From contig NZ_BSDJ01000016.1 in NCBI RefSeq assembly GCF_027925525.1, forward strand, positions 1 through 64,000: DNA of 64,000 nt. Reading direction: 5' to 3'. Position numbers and translations under genes: made by a program. Every line of letters begins with the position of its first letter. Positions within the stretch are counted from its first letter, which is position 1. Of this stretch, positions 52,297 through 59,979 are shown piece after piece. Below the pieces are notes generated by a model. The model saw only the letters and a program-made list of their open reading frames with translations. It had not been told where the DNA came from and ran no database searches. This DNA is from Paenibacillus tyrphae. GTDB taxonomy: Bacteria; Bacillota; Bacilli; Paenibacillales; NBRC-103111.

Positions 52297-54093
52297 ATGG
52301 AGACGAAAAGCATGTTCTTTACTCATTTCGTTATTAGCTTGATTGTGTCGTCTTTCACCATTGCCGTTATTATGCTGATTAAAAAATTGTTCCAAAAGCA
52401 ACTTTCAGCGAAATGGCACTATAATCTATGGTTTCTATTGTTTATTGCATTGATGCTTCCTTTTATATCAAGTCATTTATTTAGTTTTGGAGACAATTTC
52501 CATTTATTCAGTGTTAACCAAAGCGATGCAATAAGTCCTTCCACTGTGACCACCGGAGATCAGGAATTTGGAAACGTGAATTGGCTGCAGGACTTTTCGA
52601 TATCTATAAACCGTGCTAGTCCAACATACCTGAATATCATTTTAGCTTTGATCTGGATCGCAGGGATACTCGTAATGGCCGGTGTGACCATGCATGCCTG
52701 GCTAAAGGTAAAAAATATTAAACGCACTACGTCTAACCTGAAAAACAAAGAAGTACTAGTGTTATTTGAACAGTGCAAGCAGGATTTAAAGATATCGAAA
52801 CATTTAATTGTAGGGGAATCTTCGCTCGTCAGTTCGCCGATGACGTTTGGCCTTCTGAAAACCTATGTTGTATTTCCGACTCATTTTGACGAATGGTTGT
52901 CTTTGAACGATATCCGATATATTATTTTGCATGAACTAAATCACATTAAACATAAAGATATTGTGTCGAATTACCTAATCGTTATTTATCAAGTCGTATA
53001 CTGGTTCAATCCACTTGTTTGGCTTGCTTTTAGGGAAATGAGATCAGATCGTGAAATAGCTTGTGACATGGCTGTTTTACATTCATTAGATGAACGCTGC
53101 TATGCCGAATATGGGAATACCATCATTAAAATTGTTGACAGAGCATCACATTTTAAAAATTTTGCTTTGACTAATCAGTTCAATGGTCCTAAACAGCAAA
53201 TAAAGAAACGTATAGAAAGGATTGCTTCGTTTACGACTGATTCAAAGCTATTGAAGCTGAAGAGTATCGCTATCTTTATGCTTGTGGGAATACTTGTTGC
53301 AAGTCAGGCTCCACTCGTTTCTGTGATGGCGAATGATCATAACCGATACGATTTTACCAGTGACCGAACTATGCACGAGGATTTAAGTGATTATTTTTCA
53401 GGATATAAAGGGAGCTTTGTGTTATATGATTTGAAAGCAGATCAATATCGTATCTATAACGAAAATCAAAGCAAATTAAGAGTTTCTCCGGATTCAACTT
53501 ACAAAATTTATCTCGCATTGTTTGGATTGGATTCCAATGTCATAACGAGAGAAAATTCCTCCATGCCATGGAATGGCATACATTATCCTTTTGATTCATG
53601 GAATAAGGATCAAACCTTATTTAAAGCCATGCAAAATTCAGTGAATTGGTATTTTCAGGATTTGGATAAAATAATCCAACAGAATAAAATACAAGCTTAT
53701 CTGAACCAAATAGGCTATGGTAATCGCAATCTTTCTGGAGGGATCGGACAATATTGGTTAGAATCTTCATTAGAGATATCCCCCGTGGAGCAGGTACAAT
53801 TATTAAAAGCTTTTTATACAAACCAATTTGGATTTAAAGAGAAAAATGTACAGACCGTCAAAGATTCGATTAGATTAGAAGAAAAAGATGGTGCGCTACT
53901 ATCCGGAAAAACAGCTACAGGTACTGTAAATAAAAAAATGATAAATGGTTGGTTCATTGGATATGTAGAGACAAAGGACGACGTTTATTTCTTTGCAACA
54001 AATATACAAAATAAAGAGAACGCCAACGGAAGTAAGGCAGCAGAAATAACTTTATCTATTTTGAAGGATAAAGGCATATATGAAGGAGGATAA
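52297..54093 (+). CDS. blaR1: BlaR1 beta-lactam sensor-transducer
   Basis: 598 residues. The N-terminal M56 metalloprotease part has several membrane segments and the zinc motif 'ILHELNHIKHKD' with a further ligand in 'SDREIACDMAV'. The extracellular C-terminal penicillin-binding domain starts near residue 345 and has the acylation site 'DSTYKIYLALFG', 'GYGN' and 'SGKTATG'. When acylated by a beta-lactam it activates cleavage of BlaI and induces the lactamase. It has typical length and precedes blaI by two bases. Confidence 0.96.
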   Translation: METKSMFFTHFVISLIVSSFTIAVIMLIKKLFQKQLSAKWHYNLWFLLFIALMLPFISSHLFSFGDNFHLFSVNQSDAISPSTVTTGDQEFGNVNWLQDFSISINRASPTYLNIILALIWIAGILVMAGVTMHAWLKVKNIKRTTSNLKNKEVLVLFEQCKQDLKISKHLIVGESSLVSSPMTFGLLKTYVVFPTHFDEWLSLNDIRYIILHELNHIKHKDIVSNYLIVIYQVVYWFNPLVWLAFREMRSDREIACDMAVLHSLDERCYAEYGNTIIKIVDRASHFKNFALTNQFNGPKQQIKKRIERIASFTTDSKLLKLKSIAIFMLVGILVASQAPLVSVMANDHNRYDFTSDRTMHEDLSDYFSGYKGSFVLYDLKADQYRIYNENQSKLRVSPDSTYKIYLALFGLDSNVITRENSSMPWNGIHYPFDSWNKDQTLFKAMQNSVNWYFQDLDKIIQQNKIQAYLNQIGYGNRNLSGGIGQYWLESSLEISPVEQVQLLKAFYTNQFGFKEKNVQTVKDSIRLEEKDGALLSGKTATGTVNKKMINGWFIGYVETKDDVYFFATNIQNKENANGSKAAEITLSILKDKGIYEGG

Positions 54094-54095
54094 GA

Positions 54096-54479
54096 GTGTC
54101 TAATAAAGTCCCCAATATTTCAGAAGCAGAATGGGAAGTCATGAACGTGCTATGGGAAAAGGCTCCGCAAACGGCTAACGAAATTATTCTTTCTCTACAG
54201 GAGAAAACGGATTGGAAGCCGAAGACGGTGCGCACTCTGTTAGATCGTCTAGTCCAAAAAAAGGTAGTAGGTGTAAATCAAAATCAGAAACTCTATACAT
54301 TCTTTCCGCTTTATTCGCAGGATGAATGTCGGCAAGCCGAAACACAGTCTTTTATTAAGCGAATTTATGGAGGAGCCCTGAAGTCTATGCTGGTTCACTT
54401 CATCGAGGAGCAATCTTTGTCCGATGACGATATTAAGGAACTACGATCTATTTTGGATAATAAGCCGAAGAAAAATTAG
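54096..54479 (+). CDS. blaI: BlaI/MecI-family repressor
   Basis: 127 residues. The winged-helix domain begins 'ISEAEWEVMNVLWEKAPQTANEII' in outline, with recognition helix 'DWKPKTVRTLLDRLVQKK' that carries the family TVRTLL motif; the C-terminal part is a dimerisation helix containing the region cleaved after BlaR1 activation. GTG start behind GAAGGAGG. It should bind the two dyads before the beta-lactamase gene. Confidence 0.96.
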   Translation: MSNKVPNISEAEWEVMNVLWEKAPQTANEIILSLQEKTDWKPKTVRTLLDRLVQKKVVGVNQNQKLYTFFPLYSQDECRQAETQSFIKRIYGGALKSMLVHFIEEQSLSDDDIKELRSILDNKPKKN

Positions 54480-54523
54480 GAGAGAGGATGCGCCGGTTAA
54501 TCATGTTATAGAAGATTTCATGC

Positions 54524-54553
54524 TTGACATAGGGGGAGCGGTCATTATATAAT
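54524..54553 (+). promoter_or_regulatory. Promoter of tRNA-Leu copy 3
   Basis: TTGACA (54524-54529) and TATAAT (54548-54553), 18-base spacer. Confidence 0.85.
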
Positions 54554-54679
54554 TCCATTTGTCGGTTCGAAATCAATCGAATCGCGGCGAAATATGCGGT
54601 CGTGGCGGAATTGGCAGACGCGCTAGATTCAGGTTCTAGTGGTGTAACAGCCGTGGAGGTTCGAGTCCTCTCGACCGCA
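54545..54679 (+). repeat. 135-bp direct repeat, right copy (tRNA-Leu copy 3)
   Basis: Matches 34231-34365 over 135 bases with four mismatches by eye. The two copies bound the 20-kb accessory segment. Confidence 0.9.
54596..54679 (+). tRNA. tRNA-Leu(CAG), copy 3
   Basis: 84 bases, identical to copies 1 and 2; CCA not encoded. The T arm and acceptor stem are intact, so it should be functional. Confidence 0.97.
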
Positions 54680-54697
54680 TTATCTTAAAATGAACTG

Positions 54698-54738
54698 GCC
54701 TGCAAATTGCTCTTGAAGCGATTTGCAGGCTTTTTTAT
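54698..54738 (+). terminator. Terminator after tRNA-Leu copy 3
   Basis: GCCTGCAAATTGC pairs with GCGATTTGCAGGC, followed by TTTTTTAT. Confidence 0.9.
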
Positions 54739-54858
54739 ATGTACTGAATATGCAGTGCTTGGAACAGGATTTAATTGCTTATGAACTTTTTGTATCGTTT
54801 AGTATGATATAATCATATTATTTACTGGATATATAGTCGAATTCATTGTATTTCTTTC

Positions 54859-54887
54859 TTGACATTGTGAGAATAAAGGGGTATTTT
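54859..54887 (+). promoter_or_regulatory. Possible promoter of the dehalogenase-like gene
   Basis: TTGACA (54859-54864) and TATTTT (54882-54887) with a 17-base spacer, just ahead of the operator-like element. Confidence 0.45.
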
Positions 54888-54900
54888 TACTTATATAAGT

Positions 54901-54925
54901 TATGTATCAATTGGTATATTATATT
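54901..54925. promoter_or_regulatory. Operator-like element shared with the MFS gene
   Basis: TATGTATCAATTGGTATATT and the next bases match TATGTACCGACTGGTATGTT upstream of the MFS gene. The core TAYC-N4-GGTA is a dyad, like TetR-family sites. Confidence 0.5.
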
Positions 54926-54989
54926 GGTGGGTACATAATCAATAAGAAAGAAACTAACAAACAGGCAGCATCATTTAAGGAGGATTCTC

Positions 54990-55925
54990 ATGACTCGTTA
55001 TCACCAAACTGACTTTGACACGGATTTCGGCGGTACCTTTCCGTTCAAGCCTAACTTTACAGACGCTCCCGGCTTCGCCATGCACTATGTCGATGAGGGG
55101 CGGAGCGGGGGCGAGACCGTCCTTTGCCTTCATGGAGAACCGACTTGGGGTTATCTGTTCCGGCATTTGATCCCGGCTTTGAGTGAAGATTACCGTGTCG
55201 TCGTTCCCGACCATATGGGCTTTGGTAAAAGCACGACGCCGCAGGACCGAAGCTATTGGCTGCAGGACCATATCGATAATCTCGAGCGGTTCGTTCTCGC
55301 GCTTGATCTGCAAGAGATCACCCTTGTCATGCACGATTTCGGCGGGCCGGTGGGCATGGGGCTTGCCGCACGTCATCCGGATCGCATTCGCAGACTGATT
55401 TCAACCAACGGACCGACACCGTTCGGCCAGCCCGATCTCGCCGACCGGTTGACCGCCAACTCCGTTGTCTCGCCCTGGTTCCAATGGATCCTGAAGGCTG
55501 AAAAGGAAGGGAGTCTTGAGGTTGTCCTAGGCCAACTCGGCTTCAACATCCTCAGTACGCTCAAGCTGAACGGCTTCGAGAACAATGAACGGATTACCGA
55601 AACGTGGCTCGCAGCTTACGGCTCACGCTTCGCCAGCCCGGCCGACTGTCTTGGCGCAATTGGCTGGGCGAAAGGGTTCGCCACCGGCGCGCACCGGTTC
55701 GAGATACCCGATGTGGCAGCCGTACGCGCTATCCTAGAGAAGCCCGCGCTTGCGATCTGGGGGGAGGCCGATCGCACGCTCCAAGCCGAGCATTTTCTGC
55801 CGCTTTTTACGGAGCTGTTTCCAACCGCTCCCGTCCATCGGCTCCCAGGTGTGGGCCATTACTGCCTGGAAGACGCCCCTGACGTGGTCGGACGGCTCAT
55901 TACGGACTTCATCCGGCGGAACTAA
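54990..55925 (+). CDS. Haloalkane-dehalogenase-like alpha/beta hydrolase
   Basis: 311 residues. 'CLHGEPTWGYLFRHLIPAL' is the oxyanion block of haloalkane dehalogenases; the nucleophile is Asp in 'LVMHDFGGPVGMGLA'; a second Asp is in 'IWGEADRTL' and the His in 'GVGHYCLED'. Dehalogenases normally have Trp after the nucleophile to hold the halide; here it is Phe, so halide chemistry is uncertain and another hydrolytic substrate is possible. ATG behind AAGGAGG. Codon use is much more GC-rich than the preceding bla genes, indicating transfer. Confidence 0.85.
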   Translation: MTRYHQTDFDTDFGGTFPFKPNFTDAPGFAMHYVDEGRSGGETVLCLHGEPTWGYLFRHLIPALSEDYRVVVPDHMGFGKSTTPQDRSYWLQDHIDNLERFVLALDLQEITLVMHDFGGPVGMGLAARHPDRIRRLISTNGPTPFGQPDLADRLTANSVVSPWFQWILKAEKEGSLEVVLGQLGFNILSTLKLNGFENNERITETWLAAYGSRFASPADCLGAIGWAKGFATGAHRFEIPDVAAVRAILEKPALAIWGEADRTLQAEHFLPLFTELFPTAPVHRLPGVGHYCLEDAPDVVGRLITDFIRRN

Positions 55926-55964
55926 GAAATGGATTGATCGAACATGGTGAAATAAAGTTAAAAC

Positions 55965-56006
55965 AAACATCCCGCCTCACTTTAGATAGTGGAGCGGGAT
56001 GTTTTT
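55965..56006. terminator. Terminator after the hydrolase gene
   Basis: AAACATCCCGC pairs with GCGGGATGTTT plus an inner CACT/AGTG, followed by a T-run. Confidence 0.85.
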
Positions 56007-56069
56007 GTCATGATGGAGTCCGTTTGGAATGGCCGGCGGCAGGGCTTGGCTGTCGCCGTTGAATCCCGC

Positions 56070-56100
56070 TTGACTCTCCCCTTAACGGGAAAGTTATACT
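56070..56100 (+). promoter_or_regulatory. MerR-type promoter with 19-base spacer
   Basis: TTGACT (56070-56075) and TATACT (56095-56100) are 19 bases apart, and the spacer carries the dyad CTCCCCTTAACGGGAAAG. MerR activators need exactly this over-long spacing. Confidence 0.75.
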
Positions 56101-56153
56101 CGATGAAGGCAAGGAAGGACAGAAATATCACATTAGGCAAACGAGGTGTATCC

Positions 56154-56969
56154 ATGTTTAAAATAAGCGAGTTTTCGAAGATCGGCCAAGTGTCGGTCAA
56201 GGCGCTTCGTTACTACGGCCAATTGAATTTGCTCAAGCCGGCCCACACCGACAAATATACAGGATACCGTTATTACTCGGCCGACCAGTTGTTTCAGCTC
56301 CACCGCATTTTGGCCTATAAAGAATTGGGCTTCTCACTGGATCAAATTCGCCAGATGATAGGGGAGGACATCCCGCTTGAGCAAATCAGAGGAATGTTCC
56401 GGATCAAGCAAAACGAGATTCAGTCCGTTCTGGATAAGGAGCAGGCCAAGCTTGACCGAATCAAGGAACGTCTACATGCCATCGAGAATGAAGGGAAGCA
56501 TCTGACGTCGCACGATGTTGTTCTAAAAGAAGTGGAGCCGCAGCTTGTGGTGTCTTACCGGCAAAGAGCTTCGCTTAGGCAGCTCCCTGAGCTCTTCCGA
56601 CGGCTCGACGATCACTTGGTAAGCTGCGGCGTATCTTCGCTGTCCCAAATGGTTCTTTGGCATGGCTGCGAGGAATGCGAAGACGATATGGACATCGAAG
56701 CAGCTCGTCTGCTCGCTCACCAGATGCCTAGCCGTTCTCCTTTTGCGGTCAAACGATTGCCAGAAGTTTCGATGATGGCCACGCTTATTCATCATTGCCG
56801 GACAACGAGCCGCTGCACTGCGAGTACGGAATTAGCCGTATGGATCGAACGAAACGGATATCGAATGAAGGAGAATGAGCCGCGGCGCGAAATCTGCATC
56901 CCTCATGAAAAATCGGACGATCCGGAAGCTTACGTTGCCGAGGTCCAGATTGCCGTCGAGAGAGCTTGA
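56154..56969 (+). CDS. MerR-family regulator with GyrI-like effector domain
   Basis: About 271 residues. The MerR winged helix is 'FKISEFSKIGQVSVKALRYYGQLNLL' in outline followed by 'TGYRYYSADQLFQLHRILAYKELGFSL', then a coiled coil (to about residue 120) and a GyrI/BmrR-type multidrug-binding domain. Such proteins activate efflux genes on binding cationic or hydrophobic drugs. Its own promoter has the MerR 19-base spacer. The following MFS gene, its likely target, is broken. Confidence 0.9.
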   Translation: MFKISEFSKIGQVSVKALRYYGQLNLLKPAHTDKYTGYRYYSADQLFQLHRILAYKELGFSLDQIRQMIGEDIPLEQIRGMFRIKQNEIQSVLDKEQAKLDRIKERLHAIENEGKHLTSHDVVLKEVEPQLVVSYRQRASLRQLPELFRRLDDHLVSCGVSSLSQMVLWHGCEECEDDMDIEAARLLAHQMPSRSPFAVKRLPEVSMMATLIHHCRTTSRCTASTELAVWIERNGYRMKENEPRREICIPHEKSDDPEAYVAEVQIAVERA

Positions 56970-56998
56970 TTGAAGAGGCTTTGAAAGGAGATTTCGTT

Positions 56999-57798
56999 TT
57001 GACTAAACAACAAAAGCTTCTGACTTTAAATTTATTTTTATTAACCTTCGTTTTGGGAACGAGCGAATTTGTCATTGTCGGGCTGTTAACGGAAGTGTCC
57101 AACGGCTTAAATATCGCCATATCGACAGCAGGAGCGCTGGTATCTGCTTTCGCCATAGCTTTTGCCATAGGTACGCCGATCTTGACGGCTGTATTCAGCC
57201 GGTTTTCGAAATACCCGCTTATGCTTGTTTTGATCGCGGTATTTATTGCGGGGAATATGTTAACCGCGATATCCGGGTCGTATGCGCTGCTTCTTGCTTC
57301 CAGAGTGATCACCGCCGTTGTTACCGGAGTGCTGATCGCACTCGCCATGGCCATTTCCAGCGAAACCGTACCTTCCGAGAAAAGGGGCGCGGTGATTTCC
57401 ATTATATTTACCAGGTTTACGATAGCCAGTGTCATCGGAGTGCCGCTTGGCACCTACATCGGACAATGGGGCGGTTGGCATATGACCTTTGGGTTTACCG
57501 CTCTATTGGGAATCGGCTCTTTCATCTCAAGCTCGGCGACCATTCCAAGAGGGCTAAAGGGAACGCGGAGTTCATTGAAAAAACAAATCGGATTATTAAC
57601 GAACCCGCGTATGATCATCGCGTTTTTTATTCCGGCGTTCAGCATTGCGGCGACCTATACCGTTTATGGTGGGTCACGAAGAACATGGAGCTGATCGATG
57701 TTTCAGGGTTCGGGGCAATCGCTGCATCGCTGCTTACTTTTATCAGTTATCGTCTGGATCGTAAAGCCGTGAGCGGTTATAAAGCGGTCGTGAATTGA
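56999..57798 (+). pseudogene. Truncated and frameshifted MFS efflux transporter
   Basis: From TTG 56999 (AAAGGAG upstream) about 230 residues match the N-terminal half of a DHA1-type MFS carrier ('FVLGTSEFVIVGLL', 'SRVITAVVTGVLIALAMA'). After 'TYTVYGG' the frame changes and runs to a stop at 57694. In another frame 'MELIDVSGFGAIAASLLTFISYRLDRK' then gives the C-terminal end, stopping at 57798. About 130 residues of the second half are missing. So an internal deletion with frameshift has inactivated the gene behind the MerR regulator. Confidence 0.8.
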
Positions 57799-57853
57799 AC
57801 AACCGGAGGCGTTGAAAGCAGTAATGGTCTGCTTTCAATTGCCTGTAATAATT

Positions 57854-57878
57854 ATGTACCGACTGGTATGTTATATCG
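57854..57878. promoter_or_regulatory. Operator-like element upstream of the MFS gene
   Basis: TATGTACCGACTGGTATGTT plus flank matches the element at 54901-54925 at about 20 of the first 24 positions; the core TACC-GACT-GGTA is a perfect 4+4 dyad. Confidence 0.5.
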
Positions 57879-57899
57879 ATTAGCACAGGAGGGATATCG

Positions 57900-59099
57900 A
57901 TGTCCATGTACAAATTGAAGCAAGCTGAACCGGCAGACGCTGCCGTCCGCCGCTGGCTGGCGGTGGTCATTCTTGGAATCGCCACGTTTACGATTGTTGC
58001 GACCGAGTTCGCCCCCATTGGACTGCTCTCGTCCATCGCTTCTGATCTGGAGCGCAGTCCTGCCACAATTGGCCTCACCGTAACGGCCTATGCTTTGATC
58101 GGTGCGGGCAGCGCCCTGTTGTCCGCCGTACTTCCCAATCATTTTCCGCGCAAGCCGCTGCTCATTGGGTTGATGCTGGTGCTGGCCGCTTCAAATGGTC
58201 TGGCCATGATCGCCCAGACCTTCCCGACTCTGATGTTGGCGCGGATCGTGGGGGCACTATCGCATGGTGTTTTCTGGGCCATGGTCGCTGCGATCGCGTC
58301 ACAGATCGCTCCGCCCAATCGCATGGGTCTTGCGACCACGATCGTCTTCGGTGGGATCTCGATCGCAAACGTGTTGGGCGTTCCGGTCCTCAATCTCATC
58401 GGGCAGACATGGGGGTGGAGGGTGGCGTTCGGTGCCCTAGGCGGGCTCTGCCTGTTCACCGCGCTGCTCATGGGCGCTTTGCTTCCTAAGGTGAAGGCCG
58501 AAGGGACGGTCGGTTTCGCTGCGCTTGCAGGAGTGCTGCGCAGCCGCAAGCTGTGGCGGGTCTATGCTGTGGCGATCTTCACGGTAGCCGCGCATTTCGG
58601 AGCGTTTACATTTATCGAACCCTACCTTAGAAACGTACCCGGCGTTGTCCCCGCTGCCATTGCTGCTCTGCTCTTTGGCTTCGGGGCCGCCGGACTGCTC
58701 GGCAACATTGTGACCGGGTTCCTGATCGATCGCTATATGAAGCGAGTGATCGTCGTGTCCCTTCTGCTTATGTGCGTATCGCTGGCCGGTCTGGGGTGGT
58801 TCGGGCTCAGCCTCGGGCTCGGGCTGGTCGTCACTCTGCTCATTGTTTGGGGCGCGGCGATCTCGATTCTTTTTATCGGCATACAGACTTGGGTTTTACG
58901 CGTTGGGGGTGCAGCAGCTATACCGGCGTCGGCGGTTTATACTACCGTTTTCAACTCGTCCTCCGGTGTGGGCGCCGTGCTGGGAGCTATCATCCTGAAC
59001 CGGGCCGGCTTGTCCGGCATCATGACCTGGGCTGGCCTAATTGTCGCCGTGGCTATTTTCATTGTCGTTTTGGATCGTCGATTGGACAAAACATCATGA
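57900..59099 (+). CDS. MFS transporter, DHA1 family
   Basis: 399 residues, twelve membrane segments. Motifs: 'IVATEFAPIGLLSSIASDL' near the start, 'PLLIGLMLVLAASNGLAMIA', 'ARIVGALSHGVFWAMVAA' (motif C region). It resembles YdhP/AraJ-like sugar or drug exporters. ATG behind AGGAGGG. GC-rich like the hydrolase at 54990, and sharing an upstream element with it, so the two were probably acquired together; it may replace the broken MFS gene. Confidence 0.9.
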   Translation: MSMYKLKQAEPADAAVRRWLAVVILGIATFTIVATEFAPIGLLSSIASDLERSPATIGLTVTAYALIGAGSALLSAVLPNHFPRKPLLIGLMLVLAASNGLAMIAQTFPTLMLARIVGALSHGVFWAMVAAIASQIAPPNRMGLATTIVFGGISIANVLGVPVLNLIGQTWGWRVAFGALGGLCLFTALLMGALLPKVKAEGTVGFAALAGVLRSRKLWRVYAVAIFTVAAHFGAFTFIEPYLRNVPGVVPAAIAALLFGFGAAGLLGNIVTGFLIDRYMKRVIVVSLLLMCVSLAGLGWFGLSLGLGLVVTLLIVWGAAISILFIGIQTWVLRVGGAAAIPASAVYTTVFNSSSGVGAVLGAIILNRAGLSGIMTWAGLIVAVAIFIVVLDRRLDKTS

Positions 59100-59128
59100 A
59101 TGCATGACCGCAAACCGCATCGGTCTAT

Positions 59129-59168
59129 ACAAGGGATCCGGGTTTAAACCGGATTCCTTGTTTTACTT
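59129..59168. terminator. Terminator after the MFS gene
   Basis: ACAAGGGATCCGG pairs with CCGGATTCCTTGT, followed by TTTACTTTC. Confidence 0.8.
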
Positions 59169-59191
59169 TCTCCTTGCTGGTCGGCGACTCA

Positions 59192-59220
59192 TTGTCAACC
59201 CGCGTGATGTATGATACAAT
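59192..59220 (+). promoter_or_regulatory. hut promoter
   Basis: TTGTCA (59192-59197) and TACAAT (59215-59220) with a 17-base spacer; transcription would start near 59227 leaving about 150 bases of leader. Confidence 0.75.
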
Positions 59221-59234
59221 TTCATCAGATACTT

Positions 59235-59274
59235 TAGCGATAAGTAAAATCCTTTTAGACAATTTAGCGTATAG
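59235..59274 (+). promoter_or_regulatory. Candidate HutP-binding NAG repeats in the hutP leader
   Basis: TAG or AAG triplets occur at 59235, 59242, 59256, 59265 and 59272, several at the 7-base period used by HutP. The first-gene leader is an unusual place for them. Confidence 0.4.
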
Positions 59275-59379
59275 TCGGGTCGATACAAGGCAAGTCTTAT
59301 GGGAGCGGGAAGAAGCTTTCCCATTTGCTGTTGTAGCGTCTTTTTTATTTTTATTGTGGCTTTTTTGCAGGAAAGGGGC

Positions 59380-59853
59380 ATGCAAGTGACGGGCCAGCAG
59401 GGGATTCCTTCTACTATCGGCAAATTAACCGCCTTATTGACGATGATGCACGATCATGCGATGGGGGCGGACATCGTACGGAAGCTGGAAGCGGACGGAT
59501 ACCGGCATACCGTCGGGAAGGTCGGCTCCATGGACAGCGCGAAAGTCATTGCGGCCATCGAAACCGCTGCCAAAAACAATCGGGTCATCGACGAAAAGCG
59601 GTACCGGGAGACGCACGGCTTATACCATGCGATCCTGGAGGCTTTGCAAGGGGTGAGCCGGGGGACCCCGCAGATTCGGGACGTATTGCGCACGGTAGGG
59701 CTGACCTTCGCCATTGTCCGCGGCCCTATGTCGACCGAACAGGATCAACCGGACGAAGGGGAGTGGATCTGCGTATGCATGTACGGCACGATCGGCGCTC
59801 CGAAAAAAGGCTTCGAGCATGAAGTTTTGGGCTTCGGCATCAATCACATTTGA
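59380..59853 (+). CDS. hutP: HutP, antiterminator of the histidine-utilisation operon
   Basis: About 157 residues. 'VGKVGSMDSAKVIAAIETAAKNN', 'ETHGLYHAILEALQGVSRG' and the C-terminal 'YGTIGAPKKGFEHEVLGFGINHI' in outline match B. subtilis HutP almost motif for motif; the His residues bind Mg. With histidine bound, HutP binds NAG repeats in the mRNA and prevents termination before hutH. The ATG at 59380 is very close to GGAAAGGGG, so the GTG at 59386 may be the true start. Confidence 0.95.
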   Translation: MQVTGQQGIPSTIGKLTALLTMMHDHAMGADIVRKLEADGYRHTVGKVGSMDSAKVIAAIETAAKNNRVIDEKRYRETHGLYHAILEALQGVSRGTPQIRDVLRTVGLTFAIVRGPMSTEQDQPDEGEWICVCMYGTIGAPKKGFEHEVLGFGINHI

Positions 59854-59884
59854 TGACCGGAATAGCGTTTCAATTGAATAACTT

Positions 59885-59912
59885 TAGACCATAGTCTTAT
59901 AGTTGCGTTTAG
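59885..59912 (+). promoter_or_regulatory. HutP-binding site before hutH
   Basis: TAG triplets at 59885, 59892, 59900 and 59910 lie directly before and into the 5' arm of the hut terminator. Confidence 0.75.
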
Positions 59913-59949
59913 AGGTCACGACCATTGATTTGGTATGGCCTCTTTTTTT
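59911..59949 (+). terminator. HutP-regulated terminator
   Basis: AGAGGTCA pairs with TGGCCTCT (one G-T pair) with an inner ACCA/TGGT, followed by TTTTTTT. HutP bound to the preceding triplets should prevent its formation. Confidence 0.9.
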
Positions 59950-59979
59950 GCGTCCATTTCTTAAGGAGAGTGATTCGTG

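Noticed and set aside
33053-54679. Integrase or transposase genes next to the tRNA-Leu copies
   Set aside because: All frames near the three tRNA genes were considered and none resembles a recombinase, so the segment is not called a mobile element.
54990-55925. Firm assignment as haloalkane dehalogenase
   Set aside because: The Trp beside the nucleophile is missing, so only a family-level name is given.
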